The notes: generated by a model not told the origin, from the letters alone. A stretch of 61,470 nt of DNA from Ornatilinea sp. (GCA_018433975.1 JAHDQE010000052.1:1-61470), one strand, 5' to 3'; shown: positions 27,175 to 37,035, numbered from the stretch's first letter. Numbers and translations: made by a program.

Positions 27175-27794
27175 AGTGTTTCTCCCATAAGGATATGGTA
27201 AACCGATGAACGTAAGGAGTCTTGTAAACGATGCATGCGAGCTTCAAAAGTGTTATCAAATTGACGATGTTTGTTTAAAGTCTCAACGATGATGCCGGTA
27301 CCGTGCTCCAAGACCTCACCCAGTTGAAGTTCAATCTGCAATTCCTTGGCAATTTGTTTCAACATACCATCCGACAATATTTTATAGGTGATTTTGTCGG
27401 CATGTATTCGGGCTGTTTTAGAATCCAAAAATTCGATTGCTTCCTGTACCAGCTGGTGGACAATCTCGTCATAATAGCTCCACTGCGTGATATTTTCTAT
27501 TCGCTGGTGGGCCGTTTCAAAGACTTTATTGAGCATTTTCTCACGGCGTTCAATCCACTGCATCTGTGTTTTCAGTTTGGTGGAAGCAACGTTTTGGTTT
27601 TTAATGTTGGCAGCTTCCTGACGGGCATGGTCAATAATTTCTTTCCGTTTGGCTTCTGCTTGCTGTTGAGCCTCTGAGCGGATTTTTTCGGCTTTTTGCA
27701 GGGCGTCCGCTTTGATCTTTTCTGCTTCCGAGCTGGCATCTTTCATGACAGTTCGGGCAAGCGCCTGCATTCTTTCATCTGTCGTTTTTATCAT
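27171..27794 (-). CDS. atpE: V-type ATPase subunit E
   Basis: 207 residues. The peripheral stalk subunit that pairs with the H/G-type coiled coil. The first 110 residues form a long charged helix rich in Ala, Glu, Lys and Gln (EAEKIKADALQKAEKIRSEA). The C-terminal globular part carries GTGIIVETLNKHRQFDNTFEARM. It fits the position between F and A. Confidence 0.92.
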   Translation of the reverse strand: MIKTTDERMQALARTVMKDASSEAEKIKADALQKAEKIRSEAQQQAEAKRKEIIDHARQEAANIKNQNVASTKLKTQMQWIERREKMLNKVFETAHQRIENITQWSYYDEIVHQLVQEAIEFLDSKTARIHADKITYKILSDGMLKQIAKELQIELQLGEVLEHGTGIIVETLNKHRQFDNTFEARMHRLQDSLRSSVYHILMGETL

Positions 27795-27835
27795 TCAAAT
27801 TACCTCTTTTTTAGGCACCTGTATTCATTGCGAAC

Positions 27836-28141
27836 CTATATTTTGACGCCGATGGCGCGTTGAATGACGGCACTTAGTGTTGGGCGACCAGGGCTGGTGC
27901 CTTCCGGACCGGGAATCTCGACGACCAGGGGGACCGTGCTGCGTAACTTGAGCTGGTCCATGCGGTCCTTGATCAAGTCTGATACATCTTCAGTAACCAG
28001 GATAATGCCGACGTCTTTTGCAGACAGAGCTTCATCCAGAGCCTGATTAAGTTCATCAGCGGTTGTTGCAGCCTGACCTTGAACACCGACCAGCGCAAAG
28101 CCTTGCACAGCCTTGGGATGACCGATCACGATGACTTTCAT
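27836..28141 (-). CDS. atpF: V-type ATPase subunit F
   Basis: 101 residues. A small rotor subunit that binds D. Typical features are VIGHPKAVQGFALVGVQG, an internal DVGIILVTEDVSD, and the C-terminal tail after PLVVEIPGPEG. The length is normal. It lies between K and E. Confidence 0.94.
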   Translation of the reverse strand: MKVIVIGHPKAVQGFALVGVQGQAATTADELNQALDEALSAKDVGIILVTEDVSDLIKDRMDQLKLRSTVPLVVEIPGPEGTSPGRPTLSAVIQRAIGVKI

Positions 28142-28146
28142 ATCAT

Positions 28147-28590
28147 TTACCGGTTCAGGACCATGAAGGAAATAATCAAACCGTAAATGGCGATACCTTC
28201 TGCAAGGCCCACGAAAATCAAAGAACGACCGAAAGATTCGGGTTTCTCTGCAATTGTGCCAACGGCGGCAGCACCTGTTCCACTTACTGCAATACCAGCG
28301 CCAATAGCGGCCAGACCGGTTGAGATACCGGCTGCCAGGGACGCGTATGGGTCAGAAGTAGTGCTGGTGGTTTGCAGCAGGCTGTTAGCCATTGCTGAAG
28401 AAGGTGTGGCCAACCACAGCAGGCCAATACCAAAAGCCATTAAGCCAATCACGACATTGAAGCCATTTAACCCCATGAGCAAACTGCGAGTTGCGCTTTC
28501 AGGTGCATCTTTGCGGTTGCGCAGGAAAAAGATAACAGCTGGAATCATCGGTACGAGCCCAACTAAAATTGCAATGATAAATGTGATCAT
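28147..28590 (-). CDS. atpK: V-type ATPase proteolipid subunit K (c)
   Basis: 147 residues with four membrane segments, i.e. two hairpins. The C-terminal hairpin is the classic proteolipid: GLAAIGAGIAVSGTGAAAVGTIAEKP, then a helix with the ion-binding glutamate in GLAEGIAIYGLII. The N-terminal hairpin is degenerate and has no membrane carboxylate, so each protein brings one ion site per four helices. The residues around the glutamate (A-E-G rather than E-T) resemble proton c-subunits more than the sodium-type ET motif; the ion is therefore probably H+, but this is an inference. Confidence 0.92.
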   Translation of the reverse strand: MITFIIAILVGLVPMIPAVIFFLRNRKDAPESATRSLLMGLNGFNVVIGLMAFGIGLLWLATPSSAMANSLLQTTSTTSDPYASLAAGISTGLAAIGAGIAVSGTGAAAVGTIAEKPESFGRSLIFVGLAEGIAIYGLIISFMVLNR

Positions 28591-28609
28591 TCTTTAATCT
28601 CCTTAAAAA

Positions 28610-30559
28610 TTATGATTTATTCAACGCCAGCGGTAAAAAGCTTTTCCCGCCTCCGGTAAAGAACTTGCTCAAAAATTCATAGTATTCCAAACGCAAGGTC
28701 TGGATACCGACAATCATGCCCTCAAAGCCAATGATAAAAAGGTTTCCAAGTATGAGAGCGACCCAATAGCCTGGTCCCTGTGTGGCGCTTGCCATATTGG
28801 CCAGGATGAAAATTACTCCACTCAAACCGGCATGGGCCACCGCAAAAGCGCCCACACGAACATACGACAGGGTATTGCTGAATAAGGTGATAAAAGTTTC
28901 AAAAAGCTCAAAAAAGATTTGAATGGCGTAAGTGACTAAACCGCCTTCAATTAATGGCCGCTGGTTATTCATCAGGTTCTTAAGCAGATCCGAGAACATG
29001 ACCAAAATGCTGGCGATGATCGCCAGTACAACGAAAGGTGTCGTCGGCAAGGGAACGGTTTTTTGCAGCAAACTGGCTGCCAGGCCAATTAAGGACCAGT
29101 AAAGTAAAAATCCGGCTGCACCAGTGCTCCCCAGTAACAAGCGGCTCCAGTCTTTAGAGTTCCAGGCATTCCAAAAATTGATTAGATATGCCAGGTTGAG
29201 AATAACCACACCGCCTATAACGGTGATGATCAGGATCGTTAAAATGTTATCCATAGGGCGCAGCCAGATAGCCGGCAGCACCGTCTCTAAACCAAAAATG
29301 CTTCCATACAAAAAGCCAAATCCGACAGCGGTTAAACCACAAGTGATAATAATGGTTCCAAAGCTGGACATGCTGCGTAAAGCTTTAATCTTACCGCTTG
29401 CCAGAAGGCCGCCGAGCAAGGCAAGTATCAGGCCGTGCCCAACATCTCCAAACATAGCCCCAAAGAGCAGGGGGAAGGTAATGGCAAGCAGAATGGTTGG
29501 GTCAACTTCCTCGTAGCGGGGTCTTCCATAAGTTGTAACCAGGGATTGGAATGCGCCAAAAATACCCCGATTTCTTAATAAAACCGGGATGTTTTGGTCG
29601 TCTTTTCCTCTTGGTGGAATATGTGACTCGATCACAATGTCGTTGGAGATCTGTTTTAGTTTTTGTGAGGCATATGCAAATTGATCCGATGGGATCCAGC
29701 CAACCACCAGATAGGTATATTGCAATTTGCCAAAATGTGACATGGCGTCCGTCAGCATGCGGCTGATACGGACCCGCCATAGCAAGTTCTGGAATTGGTC
29801 TTTGCGAGACTGGCGCAGTTCTGCAAGCGTAGCTTTTTGCTCGTCAATTTGCTTTTGCAGATAATCTGCTTTAGCTTGCATTTCTTTTAAAATTTCGTTT
29901 GGCGTGCCGTGATATTCTTTGGGTAGAACAAAGGGGTTAAGATAGGCCGAACGCGCTGCACGTTCTAGAATATCTGCATTCTGGCGGGGCCCACACAATA
30001 AGACAACAGCCTGTTCCTGGTTTTGTTCCAGGGTGAGCAGTACAAAGGGCACTCGTAACAGGCTGGTCTTTAAACGTTCAATATTATCCACGGGCATAAT
30101 CCCGATGGTACCGGAAAGATAACGCAAATTTTGAAACTGATCCAGGTTGATGCCCACTTCTTTAATCGGCTGTAATTGCTGCATAATTTGCTGTAATCGT
30201 TCCAGCTCTTTTCGTTCGGAGCTCAGTTCTTCAGTGACACTTTGAACTTCTTTTTCCAGAGATTCGGTAGTAAGAGATACCGTATCTACGGATGTTAAAG
30301 CGGAAAGTTTTTCGGTTGGGGGGTCTCCTTCTTCAATCTCCAAAATCTTCATCGCTGCTAAAAGACGATGTTCAAGGGAGGCAAAAGTGGACGATTTGCT
30401 GCGCCAACTCTTGGCAGAATCCAAACCGGCGTTTGAACTGAGATAACTTGTATCCGTTTGGTGAAAAACGCCATATTCTGCCAAAAAACTGATTACATCC
30501 AGAATGTGGTTTTCGGGTACAACTAATTCTACTTCTGTCATTTCTTGTGGGTGAAACAT
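28610..30559 (-). CDS. atpI: V-type ATPase subunit I (a)
   Basis: 649 residues. The stator membrane subunit. The N-terminal half (about 1-335) is soluble with two coiled coils and ties to the peripheral stalks. The C-terminal half has about seven or eight membrane segments. Conserved signs are FGAMFGDVGHGLILALLGG at the start of the membrane part and LSYVRVGAFAVAHAGL with the essential arginine near residue 565. It is followed by K after 19 bp. Confidence 0.95.
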   Translation of the reverse strand: MFHPQEMTEVELVVPENHILDVISFLAEYGVFHQTDTSYLSSNAGLDSAKSWRSKSSTFASLEHRLLAAMKILEIEEGDPPTEKLSALTSVDTVSLTTESLEKEVQSVTEELSSERKELERLQQIMQQLQPIKEVGINLDQFQNLRYLSGTIGIMPVDNIERLKTSLLRVPFVLLTLEQNQEQAVVLLCGPRQNADILERAARSAYLNPFVLPKEYHGTPNEILKEMQAKADYLQKQIDEQKATLAELRQSRKDQFQNLLWRVRISRMLTDAMSHFGKLQYTYLVVGWIPSDQFAYASQKLKQISNDIVIESHIPPRGKDDQNIPVLLRNRGIFGAFQSLVTTYGRPRYEEVDPTILLAITFPLLFGAMFGDVGHGLILALLGGLLASGKIKALRSMSSFGTIIITCGLTAVGFGFLYGSIFGLETVLPAIWLRPMDNILTILIITVIGGVVILNLAYLINFWNAWNSKDWSRLLLGSTGAAGFLLYWSLIGLAASLLQKTVPLPTTPFVVLAIIASILVMFSDLLKNLMNNQRPLIEGGLVTYAIQIFFELFETFITLFSNTLSYVRVGAFAVAHAGLSGVIFILANMASATQGPGYWVALILGNLFIIGFEGMIVGIQTLRLEYYEFLSKFFTGGGKSFLPLALNKS

Positions 30560-30585
30560 AATATCTCCACAGTGATAAGTTTTTA

Positions 30586-31665
30586 TTACGCTAATTTATC
30601 GGCTTGCCGGCACCCAAATAAGAGGTAGCGGCTAAACCGGTCAGCAGGGATTTGCATGGATTTTGCTTCCATTAATACGGTCAAATCCTGAATTTCCAGT
30701 TCGGTTAACACCAGAAAGGCGATGGGGATACCGGCATTGAAAGGATAACCGCTGAATGCCTCTTGACATTCATGCAGGGTAAACCTTTGTAATTGCAATT
30801 CCACTTCTGGCAGACTCTTGTCCAGATTTCCTAACAAGGAGCTGTTGTTAGCCAGGGAAGGGTAGATGCGTGCAATGATATGGGCAGGGTCTCCGCCGGC
30901 GGCAATGGTGCGGATATCTTCGTCTTTTACGCGATAACCAAAAGGAAGAGTATAGTTAATAATTTCTTCTTCAGAAAGATTATGATACACACGATAACGC
31001 ATGGCCCAGGTCAGATTGTTTTTATCCAATATTGATCCAACCAAACGCAAAGCCTGCTTTCTATCATTGGTGTCCAGGCGGTTGATATCTCGCCACATCT
31101 CGCGCCAGTGATCCAGGTCCAGGGCAACTTCCAGCGGGAAGAGACTTTGCTCGGAGTTAAAACGTTCCATGGCATGCGATAGTGTTGAATAATAGGGGGT
31201 TCCGCGTAAAAATTCTACGGCAGATTCCACACTTTTGGATTCTGTCATGGCCTGCGCCGGAAAAACTGTGAAGTCGCCCAGCGGGAAGAGCGTAAAGCGC
31301 ACTGTTTGCCAGGATTCGCCAAGCATTACCCCGCGCAGAACGGCTTTCAGATTGTCAATTTCATAGGACCGGTATAGTTGAGTAATAAGCGGGCGGATAT
31401 GTCTGGGAACCAGGTATGAAAGGGTGGTATAAGCATTTGCCAGGTGCTTCTTGATCTCAAAAACTGCACGACGGGGGGTGAGCTCCTTTTCTTCCAGAGA
31501 AGTAAGGCATGGCCCATACGCCGTATTTTTTAAAATCACCATCAAATTATTGAAATCGCTGGCTTCGCACAGCTTTTCCCAGCTTTCTGGGGGAAGCATG
31601 TTTGAATACATCGCCCGTACCTGCGCATTAACCGCAGCGTATCCAGCAACACCTGAAGCACACAT
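30586..31665 (-). CDS. atpC: V-type ATPase subunit C
   Basis: 359 residues. The funnel-shaped subunit that links the rotor shaft to the proteolipid ring. It starts GVAGYAAVNAQVRAMYSNML, typical of the family; the rest is helical with SYEIDNLKAVLRG. The ATG at 31665 lies 4 bases after the stop codon of the upstream gene and has a GGCAGG site. A TTG-initiated extension to 31686 would overlap the upstream gene and is less likely. Confidence 0.92.
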   Translation of the reverse strand: MCASGVAGYAAVNAQVRAMYSNMLPPESWEKLCEASDFNNLMVILKNTAYGPCLTSLEEKELTPRRAVFEIKKHLANAYTTLSYLVPRHIRPLITQLYRSYEIDNLKAVLRGVMLGESWQTVRFTLFPLGDFTVFPAQAMTESKSVESAVEFLRGTPYYSTLSHAMERFNSEQSLFPLEVALDLDHWREMWRDINRLDTNDRKQALRLVGSILDKNNLTWAMRYRVYHNLSEEEIINYTLPFGYRVKDEDIRTIAAGGDPAHIIARIYPSLANNSSLLGNLDKSLPEVELQLQRFTLHECQEAFSGYPFNAGIPIAFLVLTELEIQDLTVLMEAKSMQIPADRFSRYLLFGCRQADKLA

Positions 31666-31669
31666 ATTG

Positions 31670-31981
31670 TTATTGCCTGCCTGCAACGCGATGGAGCACG
31701 TAATTCACCGCCCGGTCAAAATGATTCATCGCCAAAGCTTCTTTGCGTTTGGCATCTTCTTCGGCCTGTTTGATCATTTGATCGTCTTCGCTTTGATCTT
31801 TGGCAGCGGAAAGGATGCGCTCTGCTTCCGCCTGGGCCTTGCTGTGCGATGTTTTGAGCAGGTCACGGGCTTCCGTCTCTGCTTGTTGGGGCAGGCGCTG
31901 CGCTTCCTGGACTGCTGCCTCATATAAGCTTTGAGCGTTTTTCTCGATCTCTTTAAGTTGCTTGATTCTCTCTTCGTTCAA
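31670..31981 (-). CDS. V-type ATPase peripheral-stalk subunit (H/G type)
   Basis: 103 residues, nearly all charged helix (QLKEIEKNAQSLYEAAVQEA, then EAERILSAAKDQSEDDQMIKQAEEDAKR). This is the partner of subunit E in the stalk. The start is TTG at 31981 with an AAGGAGAG site 5 bases upstream; the frame begins at that point. It is first in the operon, 54 bp behind a good promoter. Confidence 0.88.
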   Translation of the reverse strand: MNEERIKQLKEIEKNAQSLYEAAVQEAQRLPQQAETEARDLLKTSHSKAQAEAERILSAAKDQSEDDQMIKQAEEDAKRKEALAMNHFDRAVNYVLHRVAGRQ

Positions 31982-32034
31982 GAGAACTCTCCTTTTCTAT
32001 CTGAACTTTTAAAACCTGACCGACGACCTTTTTC

Positions 32035-32063
32035 TTTATATTGTGAAAGGAATTATCGATCAA
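32035..32063 (-). promoter_or_regulatory. Promoter of the V-type ATPase operon
   Basis: On the minus strand: TTGATC, a 17-bp spacer, then TATAAA. The -10 ends about 54 bases before the TTG start codon of the first gene. This is a clear sigma-70-type promoter by eye. Confidence 0.65.
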
Positions 32064-32474
32064 TTAATTTCATCCTATAAAAGTTGTAGGTCAATAAATT
32101 TATTTTTTTTGTTTGTGGCCATGGGGCTCGGACGGAACGCTTCTGTTCGGGCTCTGTTCTTGTTTTCGCCGCAAAACTTGGAAGTTAGGTCAGCAAAAAC
32201 TTACCGCAACAAATTTATTATAGGACTACATTGTGGATATGTACAGTCCCAAAAGCCCTAATTGCGTACAATGTCTGACAATTCGATAATCTTTCGATGA
32301 CAGCTGCCTTTTTTTGTTTTCATCCTATGGGAATCATTTTCTTAGTGAGCGAAATCTGTAAAGATCTATTGGGACTAGAAAGCAGGTATTTGTTTTTTCC
32401 CAAAGGGATAAGGTGGTTGCACAGCAGGTCTGGCTGCACGGCAATTCTTGAGTCGATTCTCTTGTTGGGAATTT

Positions 32475-32503
32475 TTTACAGTATCGGCCAGCGGGTGTAA
32501 AAT
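32475..32503 (+). promoter_or_regulatory. Promoter upstream of murE
   Basis: TTTACA at 32475-32480, a 17-bp spacer, then TAAAAT at 32498-32503. It would make a leader of about 180 bases containing the long imperfect hairpin. Good spacing, moderate match to consensus. Confidence 0.5.
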
Positions 32504-32688
32504 AATATAAATTGAGTTGTTATAGATCAAACAGGGAAATAAAAGGCCATTGCAGCAGGGCACAGTAGAAGTGTTTATTTTTCCCTGGTGAGGTTCATTA
32601 ATTGGACGTTGTGCTTGATTGAGTCTTAACTACCAGAGGTGGGTTTTGCCCCGTATCAAAGTCTTCTGGATTAATTAAAGGATGCCTT

Positions 32689-34275
32689 GTGACAGGTTTT
32701 ATCAGGAAAAGTCTGGATCAGTTCTTTCGAGAGCTCCCGGTAAAGAGTAATTTTGTAGGTGAACTTCCACCACTTCCGGTTACCGGGATAGCCTTTGATT
32801 CGAGAGATGTACAACCGGGGAATATCTTTATCGCTCTATCGGGATCTAATTTTGATGGGCATCTTTTTATCCCCAGCGCAATACAGAACGGTGCGATCGC
32901 AATTGTTGGGACGCAAGCCCGGGAACCTATGCAAGTGCCTTACATTCAGGTGGAGGATGCCCGCGAGGCGCTGGCCCATTTGTCGGCAGCGTTTTACGAT
33001 TATCCTGCCCGTGATTTGGTCGTCATCGGCGTGACCGGCACGGATGGAAAAACCACTACGGCCAATTTGATTTACGAGATTCTCCTCAATGCAAAAATTC
33101 ATACCGGGATCATTTCAACGGTCAATGCCGTCATTGGCGATAATGTGATGGACACAGGCTTTCATGTGACCACTCCGGAGGCCCCAGACGTGCAGCGATA
33201 CCTCTCCCGGATGGTCGACGCAGGTTTGACCCATGTGGTATTGGAAGCGACCTCTCACGGTCTGGCGCAGCACCGGGTTACAGGGTGTGCCTTTGATGTG
33301 GGTGTCGTTACCAACATCACTCATGAGCACCTGGATTATCATGGAAATTATGAAGCTTATCGCAAGGCAAAAGGTCGTCTGTTCGAAATGGTGCGGGATG
33401 GATGTGAGGAAAAGACTTTCCGGCCCTGCCTGGCGGTATTGAACCGGCAGGATGAATCCTTCGAGTATCTTTATGATCTGACACGAGAAATCAATCAGGT
33501 TGCGTACGGTCTTGATTCCCAGGATGGGGATATCTGGGCCGAAAACGTGGCTTATACGCCTTCCGGCCTGAAATTTGACGCGGTGACCCGGGACAAACGC
33601 ATACCCATCACCAGCCACCTGATTGGAGAATACAATGTCTCGAATATCCTGGCGGCGCTGGCAGCTACAGTAGTGGGCCTGGGCGTGCCGGAAAAGGCGG
33701 CCCAACGGGGTGTAGCGAATCTTCCGGGCATTCCGGGCCGGATGGAGCGGATTGATCTGGGCCAGGATTTTATAGCGGTTGTTGATTTTGCCCATACCCC
33801 TAATGCGCTCAAACAAACGCTTGCCGCGGCCCGTAAAATGTCTCAGGGGAAAGTATTGGTGGTGTTTGGTTCCGCGGGTTTGCGGGATCGTGAAAAACGG
33901 CGTTTAATGGCAGAGGTCGCTTTGCAGTTAGCCGATTTGACCATTCTCACCGCGGAAGATCCACGGACGGAATCCCTTGAGGAAATCCTTTCTGAAATGG
34001 CCGCTGCAGCTTCGGAAAATCGGGGAGAGGAAGGACGCAATTTCTGGCGCGTGCAGGACCGGGGAGATGCAATCCGTATGGCGGTTCAAATGGCTGAGCC
34101 CGGAGATATTGTGCTGGCGTGCGGTAAAGGACACGAGCAGTCCATGTGTTTTGGCGAAGTAGAACATCCCTGGGACGATCGCACGGCCATGAAGAGTGCG
34201 TTGGCGGAATTGATGGGGAAATCGGGGCCGGATATGCCTTATCTTCCCACTCAGAAAAAAAATAAATCAGAGTAA
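32689..34275 (+). CDS. murE: UDP-N-acetylmuramoyl-tripeptide ligase MurE
   Basis: 528 residues from a GTG start with AAAGGA 6 bases upstream. MurE adds the third amino acid to the peptidoglycan stem peptide. The N-terminal UDP-binding domain has GIAFDSRDVQPGNIFIAL; the ATP site GVTGTDGKTTTAN is near residue 115; THEHLDYH and the substrate-histidine region follow; the C-terminal domain has EDPRTES. This motif decides the amino acid added: DNPR goes with meso-diaminopimelate and DNPA-like with lysine. EDPR keeps the arginine, so diaminopimelate or ornithine is plausible; I cannot decide. It stands alone, without other mur genes. Confidence 0.93.
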   Translation: MTGFIRKSLDQFFRELPVKSNFVGELPPLPVTGIAFDSRDVQPGNIFIALSGSNFDGHLFIPSAIQNGAIAIVGTQAREPMQVPYIQVEDAREALAHLSAAFYDYPARDLVVIGVTGTDGKTTTANLIYEILLNAKIHTGIISTVNAVIGDNVMDTGFHVTTPEAPDVQRYLSRMVDAGLTHVVLEATSHGLAQHRVTGCAFDVGVVTNITHEHLDYHGNYEAYRKAKGRLFEMVRDGCEEKTFRPCLAVLNRQDESFEYLYDLTREINQVAYGLDSQDGDIWAENVAYTPSGLKFDAVTRDKRIPITSHLIGEYNVSNILAALAATVVGLGVPEKAAQRGVANLPGIPGRMERIDLGQDFIAVVDFAHTPNALKQTLAAARKMSQGKVLVVFGSAGLRDREKRRLMAEVALQLADLTILTAEDPRTESLEEILSEMAAAASENRGEEGRNFWRVQDRGDAIRMAVQMAEPGDIVLACGKGHEQSMCFGEVEHPWDDRTAMKSALAELMGKSGPDMPYLPTQKKNKSE

Positions 34276-34298
34276 TAATAGTCGAGTGGTGAATAAAA

Positions 34299-34326
34299 AA
34301 CTGCGAGAGAGAAATCTCCCGCAGTT
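34299..34326 (-). terminator. Terminator of pnp
   Basis: Outer arms AACTGCG / CGCAGTT (34299-34305, 34320-34326) enclose an inner GAGA/TCTC stem. On the minus strand a run of six Ts follows directly. It lies 28 bp after the pnp stop codon and faces the end of murE. Confidence 0.75.
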
Positions 34327-34354
34327 CATTTATAGATACTGTTTTCTGCTGGTT

Positions 34355-36589
34355 TTAGCGGTTGCGTGAACGGTCATTACCACCACGGCGGTCGCCGGAA
34401 GATCTTCCGCCGGACCTGCCTCCACCTGAACGGCCTCTTCCGCCGCTGTTACCGCTGCTTCGGCCTTTGGAATCGTGCGACCGGGCTTCTTCCGCTGTCC
34501 AGCCTTCCAATACGGCCTGGCGGGAAAGGCGGATCTTTCCGGAAGGATCAATGTCGGTAACCATAACGGTTAACTCGTCGCCTACACCAACCACATCTTC
34601 AACCTTATTGACACGTTCCGTGTCAAGCTGGGAAATATGGACCATGCCATCCACGCCCGGCAGAATTTCCACGAAAGCACCGAAATCTACAACGCGCACG
34701 ACTTTACCGGTGTAAATATGTCCAACTTCGGCAGATTCGGTGAGCAGAAGGATCCTTTCACGGGCCATGTTTTCTGCGTCGCCGTCCGAGGCCGCAATAA
34801 ATACCGAGCCATCTTCGTTGATGTCGATCCGAGTGCCGGTTTCTTCCTGGAGACTGCGGATGTTCTTCCCGCCGGGTCCGATCAGAGCGCCGATTTTATC
34901 CACCGGGATTTGGACCACGGTGATGCGCGGTACATGCGGTTTCAGTTCGGGATTGGGTCTCGGGATTGCGCCCAGCATTTTTTCCAGAATAATTTTCCGG
35001 CCTTCCCGGGCCTGCTTTAATGCTTCGGACATGATCTGCGGAGTGATACCCTTGATCTTGATATCCATTTGCAAGGCGGTAATCCCGGCTTCTGTTCCAG
35101 CTACTTTGAAGTCCATATCGCCGAGGTGGTCTTCCAACCCCTGAATGTCGGTCAGGATGCGATAGTTTTCGCCTTCTTTGATCAGCCCCATAGCAATACC
35201 GGTTACCGGGGCCTTGATCGGCACGCCGGTATCCATCAATGCCAGTGTGGAACCGCATACGGAAGCCATAGAAGACGACCCGTTAGAAGATAAGACCTCA
35301 GAAACCAGCCGCAGAGTATACGGGAATTCTGATTCGGGAGGAATTACCGGTTCGAGAGCCCGTTCTGCCAGTGCGCCGTGCCCAATATCGCGGCGGGAAG
35401 TGCCGCGCAAAGGTTTGACTTCACCGGTTGAAAACGGGGGGAAGTTATAGTGGTGGATATAGCGTTTGGTAGTGATCGGGCTCAGGTTATCCAATTCCTG
35501 GGCGTCTTTTGGGGTACCCAGAGTGGCAAAGGTCAGAACCTGGGTTTCACCGCGGGTGAAAATTCCTGAACCGTGCGCGCGCGGGATGGTATCTACCTCA
35601 CACCAGATTGGGCGAACTTCATCCAAAGAGCGGCCATCCGGGCGCAGTCCTTTTTCCAGGATGCGGTTGCGGACGACACGTTTGTTGACATCGTGAAAAG
35701 CTTTCTTGACCTGTTTGATTTGGGCTGTGTCTTCAGGGTCAACTTTTTCCACTATGGAGCTTTCCAGAGCGTCCATTGCGTCATTCAGCTCTGCTTTGGT
35801 GTGTGGCCCGTCGAGAAGTTCGTTTATTTTCCACGCAAAGCTGGAATAGAGATCATCCATGAGCTGCTCGTCGGTGGCCTCAAAAATGGCTTCCCGTTTG
35901 GGCTTGCCAACTTCGGCCCGCATTTTATCTTGAATATCTACCAGGGGCTGGAGAGCTTCGTGGCCGAAAGCCAGTGCATCAACCAGGACCTGTTCCGGAA
36001 CCTCATTGGCACCGGCTTCTACCATCAGGATCGCGTCGCGAGTTCCCGCGATCCGCAGGTCGAGGTCGGATTCTTCAATTTGCGCATAGGTGGGATTGAC
36101 AACGAATTCACCGTTGATCCGTCCAATGCGGACTGCGCCTACAGGGCCGTCCCACGGGATGTCCGAGATGGTCAGCGCGATAGAAGCCGCGTTGATCGCT
36201 AGAATATCCAAAGGATTTTCCATATCCGCAGAGAAGGAATACAGAGTGACCTGCACATCGTTGCGCATGTTCTCGGGGAACAGGGGGCGGATGGGGCGGT
36301 CTGTAAGGCGGGCGACCAGAATGGCGTCGCTGCTGGGCCTGCCTTCACGACGGAAGAATGATCCGGGGATTCTCCCTCCGGCATACATACGTTCTTCATA
36401 ATCCACGGTGAGCGGGAAGAAATCCAACCCTTCCCGGGGATTAGAGGACATGGTGGCAGCGCTGAATACGACGGCGTCGCCTACACGGATGGTGGCAGCG
36501 CCACCGGCTTGACCGGCTAATTTGCCAGTCTCAATAATGACCTCACGTCCACCTACGGTGGTCGTGAATCGTTTAGCTTGTTGTTGCAT
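34355..36589 (-). CDS. pnp: Polyribonucleotide nucleotidyltransferase (PNPase)
   Basis: 744 residues. A phosphorolytic 3'-5' exoribonuclease. Domains in order: RNase PH 1 (about 1-215), helical linker, RNase PH 2 (about 300-540, with [23 protein letters not shown]), KH domain ([20 protein letters not shown], about 560-615) and S1 domain ([20 protein letters not shown], about 625-695). The last about 35 residues are a tail of Gly, Ser and Arg, as in many relatives, probably unstructured and RNA-binding. It follows rpsO on the same strand, the conserved order, with a hairpin between them. Confidence 0.97.
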   Translation of the reverse strand: MQQQAKRFTTTVGGREVIIETGKLAGQAGGAATIRVGDAVVFSAATMSSNPREGLDFFPLTVDYEERMYAGGRIPGSFFRREGRPSSDAILVARLTDRPIRPLFPENMRNDVQVTLYSFSADMENPLDILAINAASIALTISDIPWDGPVGAVRIGRINGEFVVNPTYAQIEESDLDLRIAGTRDAILMVEAGANEVPEQVLVDALAFGHEALQPLVDIQDKMRAEVGKPKREAIFEATDEQLMDDLYSSFAWKINELLDGPHTKAELNDAMDALESSIVEKVDPEDTAQIKQVKKAFHDVNKRVVRNRILEKGLRPDGRSLDEVRPIWCEVDTIPRAHGSGIFTRGETQVLTFATLGTPKDAQELDNLSPITTKRYIHHYNFPPFSTGEVKPLRGTSRRDIGHGALAERALEPVIPPESEFPYTLRLVSEVLSSNGSSSMASVCGSTLALMDTGVPIKAPVTGIAMGLIKEGENYRILTDIQGLEDHLGDMDFKVAGTEAGITALQMDIKIKGITPQIMSEALKQAREGRKIILEKMLGAIPRPNPELKPHVPRITVVQIPVDKIGALIGPGGKNIRSLQEETGTRIDINEDGSVFIAASDGDAENMARERILLLTESAEVGHIYTGKVVRVVDFGAFVEILPGVDGMVHISQLDTERVNKVEDVVGVGDELTVMVTDIDPSGKIRLSRQAVLEGWTAEEARSHDSKGRSSGNSGGRGRSGGGRSGGRSSGDRRGGNDRSRNR

Positions 36590-36719
36590 AATAAATTTTC
36601 CTTTTACCTTTCCCCGCTTGGTTAGGTGCTGAAAGCAGTTGAGGAGATGCTCCTCTTCTCATTTCAATACCCAACCGCAAGGGATATTGTGTGGCATCGG
36701 CCACAGTCGAATATATACA

Positions 36720-36745
36720 GAGTAGATGGCAGTTGCCATCTACTC
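36720..36745. promoter_or_regulatory. Hairpin between rpsO and pnp
   Basis: Perfect arms GAGTAGATGGC and GCCATCTACTC with a 4-base loop, 17 bp downstream of the rpsO stop codon. On the minus strand (the coding direction) it is not followed by a T-run, so it is unlikely to be a terminator. In E. coli a stem-loop in the same gap is cut by RNase III and bound by PNPase for autoregulation. A similar role here is inferred from position. Confidence 0.5.
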
Positions 36746-36762
36746 AATTTTTTTGCTTTTGA

Positions 36763-37035
36763 TTATTTTTTGCGGATATTCAGGCTATCTGCAAGGCTGG
36801 CGTATCGATTGTAGTTTTTCCGTCTGACATAGGCCAGCAAGCGGCGGCGTTGGCCGACCAGCTTCAAAAGGCCGCGTCGTGAAGATTCATCGTGTTTGTG
36901 AATTCGGAGATGATCCGTTAATTCATTGATCCGGTAAGTCAGGATGGCAATCTGGACTTCAGGGGAACCTGTATCGGATTCTTTCAACTGATACTGCTCA
37001 ATAATCTTAGCTTTTCCTTCTTTTGTTAACGTCAT
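36763..37035 (-). CDS. rpsO: Ribosomal protein S15
   Basis: 90 residues. S15 (uS15) binds 16S rRNA helices 20-22 and forms a bridge to the 50S subunit. It has the typical [52 protein letters not shown]. Upstream of pnp on the same strand, the conserved pair. Confidence 0.97.
   Translation of the reverse strand: MTLTKEGKAKIIEQYQLKESDTGSPEVQIAILTYRINELTDHLRIHKHDESSRRGLLKLVGQRRRLLAYVRRKNYNRYASLADSLNIRKK

Larger units (their letters stand above)
31982..32688. other. Intergenic region between V-ATPase operon and murE
   Basis: About 700 bp between divergent genes. It holds the minus-strand promoter for the ATPase operon, a plus-strand promoter towards murE, and a long stem of 12 bp with a two-base bulge (arms 32532-32543 and 32574-32587) in the murE leader. 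Short frames at 32043-32261 and 32297-32500 show no protein-like features and lack good start sites. Confidence 0.55.

Noticed and set aside
32043..32500. Two small plus-strand frames in the ATPase-murE gap
   Set aside because: Composition unlike real proteins, no ribosome-binding sites; the second overlaps the putative murE promoter.
33115..33816. Minus-strand frame of 233 codons inside murE
   Set aside because: Shadow of murE, no start site and no family features.
35573..36202. Plus-strand frame of 209 codons inside pnp
   Set aside because: Opposite-strand shadow of a certain gene; the composition is that of reverse-complemented pnp.
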